Below, one piece after another: positions 1-7,800 of a DNA stretch of 20,949 nt. Within the stretch, counting starts at the first letter, position 1; every line of letters starts with the position of its first letter. Both the position numbers and the translations under genes were made by a program. The notes beneath the pieces are model-generated. The model did not search any database, was not told the DNA's origin, and worked only from the letters and a program-made list of their open reading frames with translations. The stretch comes from Oscillospiraceae bacterium (GTDB taxonomy: Bacteria > Bacillota > Clostridia > UMGS1883): positions 1-20,949 of the forward strand of contig JAFLUQ010000026.1 in assembly GCA_022508735.1 (NCBI GenBank). Reading direction: 5' to 3'.

Positions 1-221
1 TTCTGAAGGCCAACGCTGTTGAGCATTCCGCCGTAGGTCTCGGCGATTCTGGGAGTGGAGTTGCCCTCCCGCTCCTTAAGGGTAAGGCCCTTCACGCTTA
101 TGCCGCCCAGCTCGGAAATGTCGTAGTATTCATCATATTCAAGGCCGAAGCCGTAGGTTCCCGAAGCGGTGAGCACCGGGTTAGCGAACTCTATTCCGCA
201 AAAATTGACTTTCGTATTCAT
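1..221 (-). CDS. pyrD: Dihydroorotate dehydrogenase B, catalytic subunit (N-terminal part)
   Basis: Partial gene: the first 73 codons are present and the rest lies beyond the left edge. Translating the minus strand from the ATG at 221 gives MNTKVNFCGIEFANPVL, then a TASGTYGFG stretch and NSTPRIAETYGGMLNSVGLQ. This is the conserved start of class 1B dihydroorotate dehydrogenase, the FMN subunit that oxidises dihydroorotate to orotate. The family works as a heterotetramer with PyrK, which passes electrons to NAD+, and pyrK lies immediately upstream. The start is supported by an AAAGGAGG ribosome site at 231-238 that overlaps the pyrK stop codon. The gap to pyrK is 14 nt, so the two subunits are probably translated together. 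The family assignment is firm. The catalytic Cys/Ser loop is outside the window and cannot be checked. Confidence 0.93.
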   Translation of the reverse strand, partial: MNTKVNFCGIEFANPVLTASGTYGFGLEYDEYYDISELGGISVKGLTLKEREGNSTPRIAETYGGMLNSVGLQ

Positions 222-235
222 TGCTCCGACCTCCT

Positions 236-979
236 TTAATCAAAAATTACTTCTTTAGAGTCAAACACAGGCCCCTGCAGGCAGACCTGACGGTTGCCGG
301 TGGTGGTCTTGCACACGCAGACGAGGCAGGCGCCTATGCCGCAGCCCATGCGCTCCTCCATTGAAAGCTCGGCCTTTTTGCCGTACTTCTCGGCTAAAGC
401 CTTAACAGCCCTCAGCATAGGCTTAGGGCCGCAGGCGTAGATAACGTCGCACTTATCTATTTCCTTTTCGGCCAGCTCGATGGCGAAGCCGTGATGGCCA
501 TAGCTGCCGTCGTCGGTGGCTATGTGGAGATTCGAGTGCATGGCGAACTCGTCCTCCATAACTACCATATCCTTATTTCTGAAGCCGAGGAAAACCTCCG
601 GCTTATTTAACAGCCTTGTGAGCTTATATAAGGGGAAGGTGCCTATTCCGCCGCCGATAACAAAGGCCCTTTTGCCGGGGTAAAGAGTAAAGCCGTTACC
701 AAGGGGCCCCATGAGGGTCAGAACGTCGCCCTCTTCCCTCTCGGCCAGCCACTTTGTGCCATCACCCTTTATCTCAAAAATTATGCGGGTGTTCTCCATA
801 AAGCTGTCGCAAATGCTTATGGGGCGGCGAAGAATATTTTTGCCGTTCTCAATGGCAATATGCACGAATTGACCGGGCTTTGCCTCCTCGGCGAGCCGGG
901 CATTTTTAAGAATTAATTCAATCTGATTGGGCGCTATCTCACGCTTACAGATTATTTCGCATTTTAAATCTTCTCTCAT
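236..979 (-). CDS. pyrK: Dihydroorotate dehydrogenase B, electron transfer subunit
   Basis: A 247-residue FAD/[2Fe-2S] protein of the ferredoxin-reductase fold that accepts electrons from PyrD and reduces NAD+. The flavin-binding RRPIS motif is at residues 51-55. GPLGNGF is at 91-97 and the nucleotide-binding GGGIG is at 109-113. The cluster-binding cysteines near the C-terminus are C213, C218, C221 and C233 (spacing x4, x2, x11), as expected for PyrK. Length is normal for the family. The gene sits 10 nt after pyrF. Its AGGAGA ribosome site overlaps the end of pyrF, and pyrD follows directly. The PyrK plus class 1B PyrD pairing is characteristic of Firmicutes. Nothing is missing or unusual. 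Confidence 0.96.
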   Translation of the reverse strand: MREDLKCEIICKREIAPNQIELILKNARLAEEAKPGQFVHIAIENGKNILRRPISICDSFMENTRIIFEIKGDGTKWLAEREEGDVLTLMGPLGNGFTLYPGKRAFVIGGGIGTFPLYKLTRLLNKPEVFLGFRNKDMVVMEDEFAMHSNLHIATDDGSYGHHGFAIELAEKEIDKCDVIYACGPKPMLRAVKALAEKYGKKAELSMEERMGCGIGACLVCVCKTTTGNRQVCLQGPVFDSKEVIFD

Positions 980-989
980 TGTTTTTCTC

Positions 990-1901
990 CTACTTCACAT
1001 ACGCGAGTATGTCGTCTCTCATTCTTATAGCCTCAGCTCTTGCGGCCTCGCCGAACTGCTCTTCCTTCCAGTCGCCCTTTTTGTAGGCGCACATAATGCC
1101 GCGGCTGGAGTTAACAATGGCTCCGAGGCGGTTCTTGTCGAAGGCCAGAGCCACGTCCTCGGCCTTGCCGCCCTGAGCGCCGTAGCCGGGCACGAGGAAG
1201 AAGGTGTTGGGCATCTTGGCGCGCAGCTCCTTAAGCTGCTCGGGGTAGGTCGCGCCCACAACGGCGCCGACCTTGCTGTAGCCGTACTGACCGACGCTGG
1301 TCTCTCCAAGGGCGCGAACCAGCGCGGCTGTCTTCTCGTATATATGCTCGCCGTCCACTATAAGGTCCTGCAGCTCGCCGCTGGAGGGGTTAGAGGTCTT
1401 GACGAGGATGAACAGGCTCTTGTCGTTCTCCTCGGCGTCCTTCACGAAGGGCTTAAGGCCGTCGGTGCCGAGATATGGATTGACGGTCAGGCTGTCGGGC
1501 CCAAAGGCGCGGTACTCCTTGCCGCCGATATCGGTCTTGCCGATGTATGCGTGGCTGTAGGCCTCGGCTGTGGCGCCGATATCGCCGCGCTTCACGTCAA
1601 GAATAACGTACATGCCCTTGCTCTTGGCGTATTCCATTGTCTTCTGAAGGCACTTAAGTCCCTCTATGCCGTACATCTCATAGTAGGCCGACTGGGGCTT
1701 CACCGCCGGAACTATGTCACAAAGGCTGTCAATGAGTGTTTTGTTGAATCTATACAGCGCCTCGGCCGCCCCTGCAAAGGGATCGGCCTCGTTAAGGCAC
1801 TCGTCAAGTATGAACTTCGGCACATAGTCGAGCTTGGGGTCAAGACCCACGACTGTGGGGTTATAGTCTTTGGCTATTATAGCTTCAATCAGTTTATCCA
1901 T
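990..1901 (-). CDS. pyrF: Orotidine 5'-phosphate decarboxylase, type 2
   Basis: A 303-residue enzyme that decarboxylates OMP to UMP, the last step of the pathway. The catalytic D-x-K-R-x-D-I-x-x-T motif is at residues 102-111 (DVKRGDIGAT), with Lys104 as the proton donor in this family. VVGLDPKLDYVP near the N-terminus, AVKPQSAYYEMYG, LTVNPYLGTDGLKPF, LVPGYGAQGG and IVNSSRGIM complete the TIM-barrel signature. The length of about 300 and the NPYLG..GLKPF block place it in the longer 'type 2' subfamily rather than the ~240-residue E. coli type. The ATG at 1899-1901 overlaps the pyrC stop by one base (TAATG), which suggests translational coupling. The pyrK gene follows after 10 nt. Confidence 0.96.
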   Translation of the reverse strand: MDKLIEAIIAKDYNPTVVGLDPKLDYVPKFILDECLNEADPFAGAAEALYRFNKTLIDSLCDIVPAVKPQSAYYEMYGIEGLKCLQKTMEYAKSKGMYVILDVKRGDIGATAEAYSHAYIGKTDIGGKEYRAFGPDSLTVNPYLGTDGLKPFVKDAEENDKSLFILVKTSNPSSGELQDLIVDGEHIYEKTAALVRALGETSVGQYGYSKVGAVVGATYPEQLKELRAKMPNTFFLVPGYGAQGGKAEDVALAFDKNRLGAIVNSSRGIMCAYKKGDWKEEQFGEAARAEAIRMRDDILAYVK

Positions 1902-3163
1902 TATTTCACAACTCCGTCCAATATAGTATTATAAACCTTACCGTAAAGTTCCATTCCGTCATAGGGGCAGTTTTTGCTCTTGCTCTGGAAGGCGGAAACG
2001 TCCACGGTGTATTTCTCGTCGGGGTCAAATACGGTGAGGTCCGCCGCGCGGCCCACCTTTATTTCTCCGGCCTCAATGCCGAGCACCTTCGCCGGGCCTG
2101 TGCTCATCAGGTATATGAGGTCGGCAAGGGTTATCTTGCCGGTTTTAACAAGCTTGGTTATGCCAAGCGGCAGGCTGGTCTCAAGGCCGATTATGCCGTT
2201 CATGGCAAGCTCAAACTCCAGCCGCTTTTCGTCGATGTGGTGTGGCGCGTGGTCGGTGACGATGGCGTCAACTGTGCCGTCCTGAATGGCGGCGATAATA
2301 GCGTCCACGTCCTCCTGAGTCCGAAGCGGAGGGTTCATCTTGGCGTTGGTATCAAAATCGCCGACGGCCTCTTCTGTGAGTGAAAAATAGTGAGGGCAGG
2401 TCTCGCAGGTGACCTTCACTCCGCGCCTCTTGCCCTGGCGCACCAGCTCCGCGCTGCCCTTGGTGCTGATGTGAGCAATGTGCACCGGAAGGCCCTCGTG
2501 CTCGGCAATGAGAATGTCTCGGCTCACCATTACCTCCTCCACAGCCGGGGATATGCCCCTAAGGCCCAGAGAGGTGGCCGTTATTCCCTCGTTCATCACG
2601 CCGCCGTCCATAAGGCTCATTTCCTCACAGTGGCTTATTACAGGGAGATCAAACATGGAGGCATACTTTATGGCGCGCTGCATGACGCCGCCGCTTTTAA
2701 CCGGCTTACCGTCGTCGGAGACCGCAATGGCACCGGCCTCACGAAGCTCGCCCATCTCGCTGAGCTCCTCGCCCTTCATGCCCTTGGTTATGGCGGCAAT
2801 TGGGTAGACCTTGCACATGCCGACCTCTTTTGCGCGGTCCTTGATAAACTTCACCACCGCGGCGCTGTCGGTAACAGGGGCGGTGTTCGGCATGCAGCAC
2901 ACAGCTGTAAAGCCGCCCTTCTGCGCGGCCCTTGTGCCGCTCTCGATGTCCTCCTTATACTCCTGCCCAGGCTCGCGCAGATGCACATGCATATCAATGA
3001 GCCCCGGGCTGACGTACTTGCCGGAGGCGTCGTAAACTGAAGCTCCCTCGGCGGAAAGACCCACGCCAATCTCGGCGATCCTGCCGTCTTTTATAAGTAT
3101 ATCGGCCACGGAGTCGAGGCCGTTCGCCTTATCAATAAGGTGTCCGTTCTTAATCAGCAGCAC
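1901..3163 (-). CDS. pyrC: Dihydroorotase, class I
   Basis: A 420-residue zinc amidohydrolase that cyclises carbamoyl aspartate to dihydroorotate. Metal-site residues are visible in order: H59 and H61 in DMHVHLREPG, an aspartate at 150-151 in VSDDGKP, H178 in VISHCEE, H231 in HIAHIST, and D304 in VTDHAPHH. The Asp in place of the carboxylated Lys is typical of the class I bacterial enzymes. The start codon is GTG (3161-3163), preceded by a GGGGGAA ribosome site at suitable spacing. The first 14 nt overlap the end of pyrB, so ribosomes probably reinitiate. The 3' end overlaps the pyrF start by one base. Length is normal for the family. Confidence 0.96.
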   Translation of the reverse strand: MLLIKNGHLIDKANGLDSVADILIKDGRIAEIGVGLSAEGASVYDASGKYVSPGLIDMHVHLREPGQEYKEDIESGTRAAQKGGFTAVCCMPNTAPVTDSAAVVKFIKDRAKEVGMCKVYPIAAITKGMKGEELSEMGELREAGAIAVSDDGKPVKSGGVMQRAIKYASMFDLPVISHCEEMSLMDGGVMNEGITATSLGLRGISPAVEEVMVSRDILIAEHEGLPVHIAHISTKGSAELVRQGKRRGVKVTCETCPHYFSLTEEAVGDFDTNAKMNPPLRTQEDVDAIIAAIQDGTVDAIVTDHAPHHIDEKRLEFELAMNGIIGLETSLPLGITKLVKTGKITLADLIYLMSTGPAKVLGIEAGEIKVGRAADLTVFDPDEKYTVDVSAFQSKSKNCPYDGMELYGKVYNTILDGVVK

Positions 3164-4085
3164 TTTGCTTCCCCCTTGTCAGTAAATCTAAGATCGCCAT
3201 GCGGACGGATACGCCGTTCGTCACCTGCTCGTCTATAAACGATTGGTCGCAGTCGATAACGGCGCTGTTCATCTCCACGCCCCTGTTCACAGGTCCGGGG
3301 TGCATGACGAGCGCGTCTTTTGCCGCCAAAGCGAGCCGCCGCTCGTTAAGGCCGAAGCGGGAACTGTATTCCCGCACAGTCGGGAACAGGGCCGACTTCT
3401 GACGCTCAAGCTGAATTCGCAGATTTATGATAACATCCGCGCCGCTTACCGCCTTATCTACGTCATTTGTCACCTCAGCGCCAAGAGTTTCAATACCCTT
3501 GGGCATCAGTGTGCTTGGGCCGGCTAAAATTACGCTGGCCCCCATTTTATTTAAAAGATAGAGGTTGCTCCTTGCAACTCGGCTGTGGAGCACGTCGCCG
3601 ACTATGGCCACGCGCAGCCCCTTAAAGCCGCCCTTGTGCTCCTTTATTGTAAGGGCGTCTAAGAGCGCCTGCGTGGGGTGCTCGTTCATGCCGTCACCCG
3701 CGTTTATTACGCCGGCCTTGATATTTTTCGCCAAAAAGTGCGCGGCTCCGCTACACTGGTGGCGCATGATTATAATATCCGTACCCATGCGGTCTATGGT
3801 GTGGCCCGTATCCAGCAGGCTCTCGCCCTTTTGCACGCTGCTGCCGCTGGCGGTTATATTGGCCGACGAGGCCGACATATACTTGCTGGCAAGCTCAAAG
3901 CTCAGCCTTGTGCGGGTGCTGTTCTCGTAAAACAGCGTCACCACACTGAGGCCCTTAAGCGTGCCCAGCTTCTTATCGTCCGACAAAACGACCTTTTTCA
4001 TATCACCCGCAAGGTCGAGAATGAGGGCGATCTCCTCAGCCGTCAGCTCCTTTATGCCCAATAGGTCTTTTTTACCGTTAAGCAT
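3150..4085 (-). CDS. pyrB: Aspartate carbamoyltransferase, catalytic chain
   Basis: First gene of the operon, 311 residues, joining carbamoyl phosphate and L-aspartate. The carbamoyl-phosphate loop STRTR is at residues 56-60, HPTQ at 136-139, and the aspartate-side MHPGPVNRGVE block at 261-271. I place the start at the ATG at 4083-4085 because a near-perfect AAAAGGAGGAG site lies just upstream. A more distal in-frame ATG at 4115 would add ten basic residues (MQTKAKRRRT) and lacks such a site. No regulatory chain gene (pyrI) is adjacent, so the enzyme may be the unregulated trimer common in Firmicutes. Its 3' end overlaps pyrC by 14 nt. Confidence 0.96.
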   Translation of the reverse strand: MLNGKKDLLGIKELTAEEIALILDLAGDMKKVVLSDDKKLGTLKGLSVVTLFYENSTRTRLSFELASKYMSASSANITASGSSVQKGESLLDTGHTIDRMGTDIIIMRHQCSGAAHFLAKNIKAGVINAGDGMNEHPTQALLDALTIKEHKGGFKGLRVAIVGDVLHSRVARSNLYLLNKMGASVILAGPSTLMPKGIETLGAEVTNDVDKAVSGADVIINLRIQLERQKSALFPTVREYSSRFGLNERRLALAAKDALVMHPGPVNRGVEMNSAVIDCDQSFIDEQVTNGVSVRMAILDLLTRGKQSAAD

Positions 4086-4134
4086 GGTTCTCCTCCTTTT
4101 CGCTTTTGTTTGCACAATTTACACAATTTTATTT

Positions 4135-4207
4135 TATATAGCCAAGCTTGCACCCGCGGCTATACCCATGTCCACCTTTGCGGGTGTTTTTTCATCGCGG
4201 CTATATA
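4135..4207 (-). promoter_or_regulatory. Structured 5' leader of the pyr operon mRNA
   Basis: In the pyr transcript a 9-base arm UAUAUAGCC (4199-4207) is exactly complementary to GGCUAUAUA (4135-4143). Inside it, CACCCGC (4180-4186) pairs with GCGGGUG (4151-4157). The decamer UAUAGCCGCG occurs twice, at 4196-4205 and 4155-4164, so the 3' arm could pair with either copy and give two competing folds. I see no consensus PyrR-binding loop, no U-tract after the stems on this strand, and no segment complementary to the pyrB ribosome site. The mode of action is therefore unknown. The pairing is seen directly; a regulatory role is inferred from its position. Confidence 0.5.
4151..4192 (+). terminator. 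Possible rho-independent terminator, antisense to the pyr leader
   Basis: On the plus strand, CACCCGC (4151-4157) and GCGGGTG (4180-4186) form a 7-bp stem with a 22-nt loop, followed by six T residues (4187-4192). It would stop transcripts running rightward out of the region antisense to pyrB before they reach the promoter at 4292. The long loop makes it weaker than a classic terminator. The same stem forms part of the pyr leader on the other strand. Confidence 0.4.
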
Positions 4208-4227
4208 AATCTTCGATTTATAGGGTT

Positions 4228-4256
4228 ATTATACCATTTTTACCTTCTAAAGTCAA
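4228..4256 (-). promoter_or_regulatory. SigA-type promoter of the pyr operon
   Basis: On the minus strand, TTGACT (4251-4256) and TATAAT (4228-4233) are separated by 17 bp, with an extended TGG before the -10. The predicted transcription start is near 4221, giving a leader of about 135 nt before pyrB. It lies back to back with the promoter of the gene starting at 4355: the two -35 elements are about 35 bp apart. Confidence 0.88.
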
Positions 4257-4291
4257 TATTAAAAACACATACAGGCTTAAATTTTATATGC

Positions 4292-4320
4292 TTGACAAAC
4301 TATATAATATGTGCTATATT
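4292..4320 (+). promoter_or_regulatory. SigA-type promoter of the lectin-zincin gene
   Basis: TTGACA (4292-4297) and TATATT (4315-4320) are separated by 17 bp, with a TGC extended -10. The expected start near 4327 leaves a leader of about 28 nt containing AGGAGG (4340-4345). Confidence 0.85.
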
Positions 4321-4354
4321 AAACTTAACTACTATATTTAGGAGGTTGTTGAAA

Positions 4355-6940
4355 ATGAAAAGAGTTATGGCACTTATCATTGCTCTGGCAATGGTATTTG
4401 CGGCAGTTCCGTCCTTTGCAGAGGGAGAAATCTCGGTTATAATCGACGGAACAAGGATCCAGCCCGTTGACGCTAACGGAAACCCGGCGGAGCCGTTTAT
4501 AATCGACGGCACCACCTACCTGCCCGTGAGAGCAGTCTCCGAGGCCTTCAAGCTCAGCGTCAGCTGGGACGGTAACACAAGATCGGTATTTGTCGGCGCG
4601 GTCGTAGACGCTGAGCTCGGCGACGAGATCAACATCTACGTAGGCGGCAAGGCCTTTACAGCTACCGACGCAAACGGCACTGTAGTTTACCCGGTAAACA
4701 AAGACGGCTCTGTATTCCTTCCCATTCGCGCAATAGCAACTGCCCTTGGTAAGGACGTGTCCTGGGATCAGGCTACGAAAACGGCTACCATCTCCACGCC
4801 TGCTGACTTAGGCGGAAAGTACTACACCATCAAAAACGTGGGCACCGGCAAGCTCCTTGCCACGGCCGAGTTCTCTCACGAGAACAGCGCTGCCCTCGTA
4901 ACAGTCGACGCCGCTGAGTCCGACGAGGTATTCTGGCGTCTCGGCAGGATGGGCGACGGAATTTACAATGTGTCTAACATAGCCTCCGGCAAGTCTATCG
5001 ACGTGCCCAGCGCTTCTAAGGACGAGGGAACAGGCCTCATCGTTTATACTACAAACGGCAACGGAAATCAGCAGTGGAGATTCACTCAGGTTTCTGAGGG
5101 CGTTTATGAGATCAGTGTAATGCACTCCGGCCTCTTCATGGATGCAAGCGGTGAAAAGCTTGTTCAGGCCGCAAAAACCGGCAGCGATTACCAGAAGTGG
5201 ACTATTGAATACAAGGGCGATTCCATGCTCACAAAGGTACCCGAGTCTGAGGGCTTTGCTCTTCTCAGCGAGGCTGAGCAGTCCGGCTTTGTGCGGTATA
5301 TGTTCGGTAATCTTCCCGCCTGCTATACAGTTGCAAACTCAGCTGAAAGCTATCTCACAGAAAACGGCTATGAGGCCGCTTCTCCCGAGCTTCAGGCGGC
5401 CATGCTCAAGACGGTTCTCGCCTACACTGCCTATTTCCAGGTTTCGGGCGATATGCTCAATCCGTCCGTGGCAAATTATACGATAGTTTCCACCTCTGTT
5501 GACGAAGAGTACGACATATGGCGCGGAGCCAAAGAAAAATGCTGGCTCTATGAAGTAGAGATGGACGGCGACGTTCCCGGCGTTATTCACAAGTTCACCA
5601 TGGTGAGCAACGAAGAAGACTCCGACATGGTCGAGAAAATGATCGAGGCATTGGGCGCATATCCCTATGCTGTGAGACAGTACATCAATCGCCTTATATG
5701 GAAGAACGGCGACGACGCCAACAACTATAACGGCGGCGGCGACACCATCTGGGCAAGACTTAACTGGAAGCCCAATACGCAGCAGATAATGGCTACCATC
5801 GGTCATGAGCTGGGCCATATTCTTGACAGCAACCAGCTTGAAGACATGAGAATATGGTCGTGGGCCGAGGCTATGGACGCGATTCCCGTTTCCGGCTACG
5901 GTTCAAACAATAAGTCCGAGGACCTTGCTGAGCTTCACAGCCTGTACTGGAAGAATCTCGGTAAAGATACCGAGGCTGCCGTTGAGGTCCTTTATCCCAA
6001 CAGAGTTAAGGTGCTCAAGGGCCTTCTTTACAGGGCTGACAAGGCTCATTTCGCAGATTTTGAGCAGTACGAAAGCTTCATTCTTGACATAAAGGCAAAG
6101 ATCGACGCCTATGGCAATGTAGAGACCGCTCAGGAGCTTGATATGGGTCAGTATTACAGCATAACCGACCTGAGGAGCGGCCTTGCATGGACAGTTGAGA
6201 ATGAATCCATGGACAATACCGCAAGGATCGTTCTTGAGCCCTATACCGGCAGAGACAGCCAGAAGTTCAGCGTTGAGAATTTCGGCGGCCTTGTGAAGTT
6301 TACTAACAAGAACAGCGGCAACCCCGTGCAGCTCCACACCAGCGCCATGTTTGGCAAGGCGCTCACTCAGTACGGCGGAGAATGGGCCGTTGATGAGAGA
6401 ATAGAGCTCATAAAGGCTGAGGGCGGCTATAAGATGATGTCTAAGCGCTATGGCCTGGGCGTAGACGCCATGACCGTTGGCGTGGGCGACGATTTTGTAC
6501 CCTTTGTATGCCAGAACGCCGAGTCTGCCGTATGGAAGATCGAGGCTGTTGAAAAGGCGGATGACGTTGAGTTTTACACCATAGGCGTTGCCGATACCGA
6601 TCTCGCTCTTCTTAACGGCGAAGATGGTCTTACGATCAAGAGCGGCGAGGCCACAAAGTGGATGCTGCTTACCGTAGACGACGCTTACACAATAGTTGAC
6701 ACAGCCAGCGGCGAAGCAATTGACATTTCAGGCGGCAACACAGCGGCCGGTGCAAAGCTGATAACCTACTCCCTTTCCAGAAATGACAATCAGTGCTTCT
6801 ATATGGAAAAGAGCGGCAATGGCTATCTCCTTAAGATGAAGCACTCCGATCTGTACCTCACCTATAATGATGACGGCACAGTAACTCAGGAGGAGCGTGA
6901 CGCTTCCAAGCAGCAGGTATTCACATTCACTGCCGAATAA
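4355..6940 (+). CDS. Secreted lectin-zincin: CuAO-like domain, ricin-type domain, HELGH metallopeptidase-like domain, C-terminal lectin-like region
   Basis: An 861-residue exported protein of unknown substrate. The ATG at 4355 follows AGGAGG by nine bases and begins a signal peptide (MKRVMALIIALAMVFA, likely cut after SFA). An in-frame upstream ATG at 4148 would lie upstream of the promoter and is rejected. Residues ~26-145 form two halves of a copper-amine-oxidase-like N-terminal domain (YLPVRAVSEAF and FLPIRAIATAL repeats). Residues ~153-288 resemble a ricin-type beta-trefoil (NQQWRF, YQKWTI). The middle holds HELGH at 484-488, Y515 and E522 in a SGYGSNNKSEDLAE stretch, consistent with a zincin whose third ligand is E522. 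Residues ~596-861 look like one or two more trefoils. No LPXTG, LysM or SLH anchor is visible. It probably acts on host or dietary glycoconjugates or proteins outside the cell, but that is inference. Confidence 0.8.
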   Translation: MKRVMALIIALAMVFAAVPSFAEGEISVIIDGTRIQPVDANGNPAEPFIIDGTTYLPVRAVSEAFKLSVSWDGNTRSVFVGAVVDAELGDEINIYVGGKAFTATDANGTVVYPVNKDGSVFLPIRAIATALGKDVSWDQATKTATISTPADLGGKYYTIKNVGTGKLLATAEFSHENSAALVTVDAAESDEVFWRLGRMGDGIYNVSNIASGKSIDVPSASKDEGTGLIVYTTNGNGNQQWRFTQVSEGVYEISVMHSGLFMDASGEKLVQAAKTGSDYQKWTIEYKGDSMLTKVPESEGFALLSEAEQSGFVRYMFGNLPACYTVANSAESYLTENGYEAASPELQAAMLKTVLAYTAYFQVSGDMLNPSVANYTIVSTSVDEEYDIWRGAKEKCWLYEVEMDGDVPGVIHKFTMVSNEEDSDMVEKMIEALGAYPYAVRQYINRLIWKNGDDANNYNGGGDTIWARLNWKPNTQQIMATIGHELGHILDSNQLEDMRIWSWAEAMDAIPVSGYGSNNKSEDLAELHSLYWKNLGKDTEAAVEVLYPNRVKVLKGLLYRADKAHFADFEQYESFILDIKAKIDAYGNVETAQELDMGQYYSITDLRSGLAWTVENESMDNTARIVLEPYTGRDSQKFSVENFGGLVKFTNKNSGNPVQLHTSAMFGKALTQYGGEWAVDERIELIKAEGGYKMMSKRYGLGVDAMTVGVGDDFVPFVCQNAESAVWKIEAVEKADDVEFYTIGVADTDLALLNGEDGLTIKSGEATKWMLLTVDDAYTIVDTASGEAIDISGGNTAAGAKLITYSLSRNDNQCFYMEKSGNGYLLKMKHSDLYLTYNDDGTVTQEERDASKQQVFTFTAE

Positions 6941-6952
6941 ATTTAATACGAC

Positions 6953-6988
6953 AAATGGCCATTCCCTAAAAAGGGAATGGCCATTTTT
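6953..6988 (+). terminator. Rho-independent terminator between convergent genes
   Basis: A perfect 15-bp stem (6953-6967 with 6972-6986) closes an AAAA loop and runs into TTTTT on the plus strand, 12 bp after the lectin-zincin stop. On the minus strand the same hairpin lies 10 bp beyond the znuB stop, but its T-run is short. It may serve both genes and is stronger in the plus direction. Confidence 0.9.
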
Positions 6989-6996
6989 AAGTGCCT

Positions 6997-7800
6997 TTAT
7001 CTCCTTCTCCCAGCAAGGAAGAACACACCAAACACAATAAGGTCCATAACTACCACGCTGGCGCCCACCGGTGTTTCAAACACGTACGATGCCACCATTC
7101 CGGCAAAGAAGCACACAAGGCTGAGCACAGCGGCGCAAACCACCACAGTCTTGAAGCGGCGGCAAACTCTCATGGCCGACAGCGCCGGAAAGATCACCAG
7201 GCTTGAGATAAGCAGTGCGCCCATAATACGCATGCCAAGTACTATCGTAACCGCGGTAAGCATGGCGATAACCGTGTTGTAAAGTCCGGCACGCACGCCC
7301 GTAGCCCGTGAAAAGTTTTCGTCAAAGGTCACGGCAAAGATCTTGTTATAGAACAGAATAAACACAAAGATAACCGTAACGCATAGCACAACGCTAAGCA
7401 CAACATCGCTCTTTGTCATGGCCAGCACGCTGCCGAACATGTAGTTGCAGACGTCGGTGTTCAGGCCGGTAGTCAGGCTCGTAACAATAACGCCGATAGC
7501 TAAAGCCGACGAGGATATCAGCGCTATGGCCGCGTCGCCCTTTATCCGGCTGTTCTCGCTGAGGCGAAGCAGCAAAAACGCTGCCACTAACACCACCGGC
7601 ACCGACACGGCCAGCGGGGCTAAATTCATGGCCGCCGCCACGCTCATGGCTCCAAAGGATACATGAGAAAGGCCGTCGCCTATCATGGAATATCGCTTTA
7701 AAACAAGGCTTACTCCGAGGAGCGAGGCACAGAGGCTGACCAGTGCGCCGACGATAAAGGCTCGGGTTATGAAGGAATATGAAAACAGCTCCAAAATCAT
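6997..7800 (-). CDS. znuB: Zinc ABC transporter, membrane permease (ABC-3 family)
   Basis: A 267-residue integral membrane protein with about seven or eight hydrophobic segments. It contains the ABC-3 (ZnuB/MntB/TroC) signatures MIGDGLSHVSFGAM near residues 40-53 and LGMRIMGALLISSLVIFPA in the last third. It would form the channel of the importer with ZnuC and receive zinc from ZnuA. The start overlaps the znuC stop by one base (TGATG), so the two are translationally coupled. Membership in the zinc rather than manganese branch is inferred from the linked Fur-family regulator and the His-rich ZnuA. The gene name is an assignment by context. It is the last gene of its operon and is followed by the hairpin at 6953-6986. 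Confidence 0.9.
   Translation of the reverse strand: MILELFSYSFITRAFIVGALVSLCASLLGVSLVLKRYSMIGDGLSHVSFGAMSVAAAMNLAPLAVSVPVVLVAAFLLLRLSENSRIKGDAAIALISSSALAIGVIVTSLTTGLNTDVCNYMFGSVLAMTKSDVVLSVVLCVTVIFVFILFYNKIFAVTFDENFSRATGVRAGLYNTVIAMLTAVTIVLGMRIMGALLISSLVIFPALSAMRVCRRFKTVVVCAAVLSLVCFFAGMVASYVFETPVGASVVVMDLIVFGVFFLAGRRR

Noticed and set aside
927..1934. Long plus-strand reading frame opposite pyrF (335 codons), and similar frames opposite pyrC, trpE and the GH18 gene
   Set aside because: They mirror real genes on the other strand, have no ribosome sites or recognisable motifs, and their composition is explained by the codon pattern of the true gene.
4160..4195. An 11-codon reading frame in the pyr leader (MKKHPQRWTWV, minus strand) with two Trp codons, resembling an attenuation leader peptide
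   Set aside because: There is no ribosome site before its ATG and no terminator on that strand. Trp codons make no regulatory sense for a pyrimidine operon. It overlaps the stem arms and is probably chance.
4148..4354. Upstream start giving 69 extra residues on the secreted zincin
   Set aside because: It lies upstream of the promoter at 4292-4320 and would bury the signal peptide. The ATG at 4355 has an ideal AGGAGG site.
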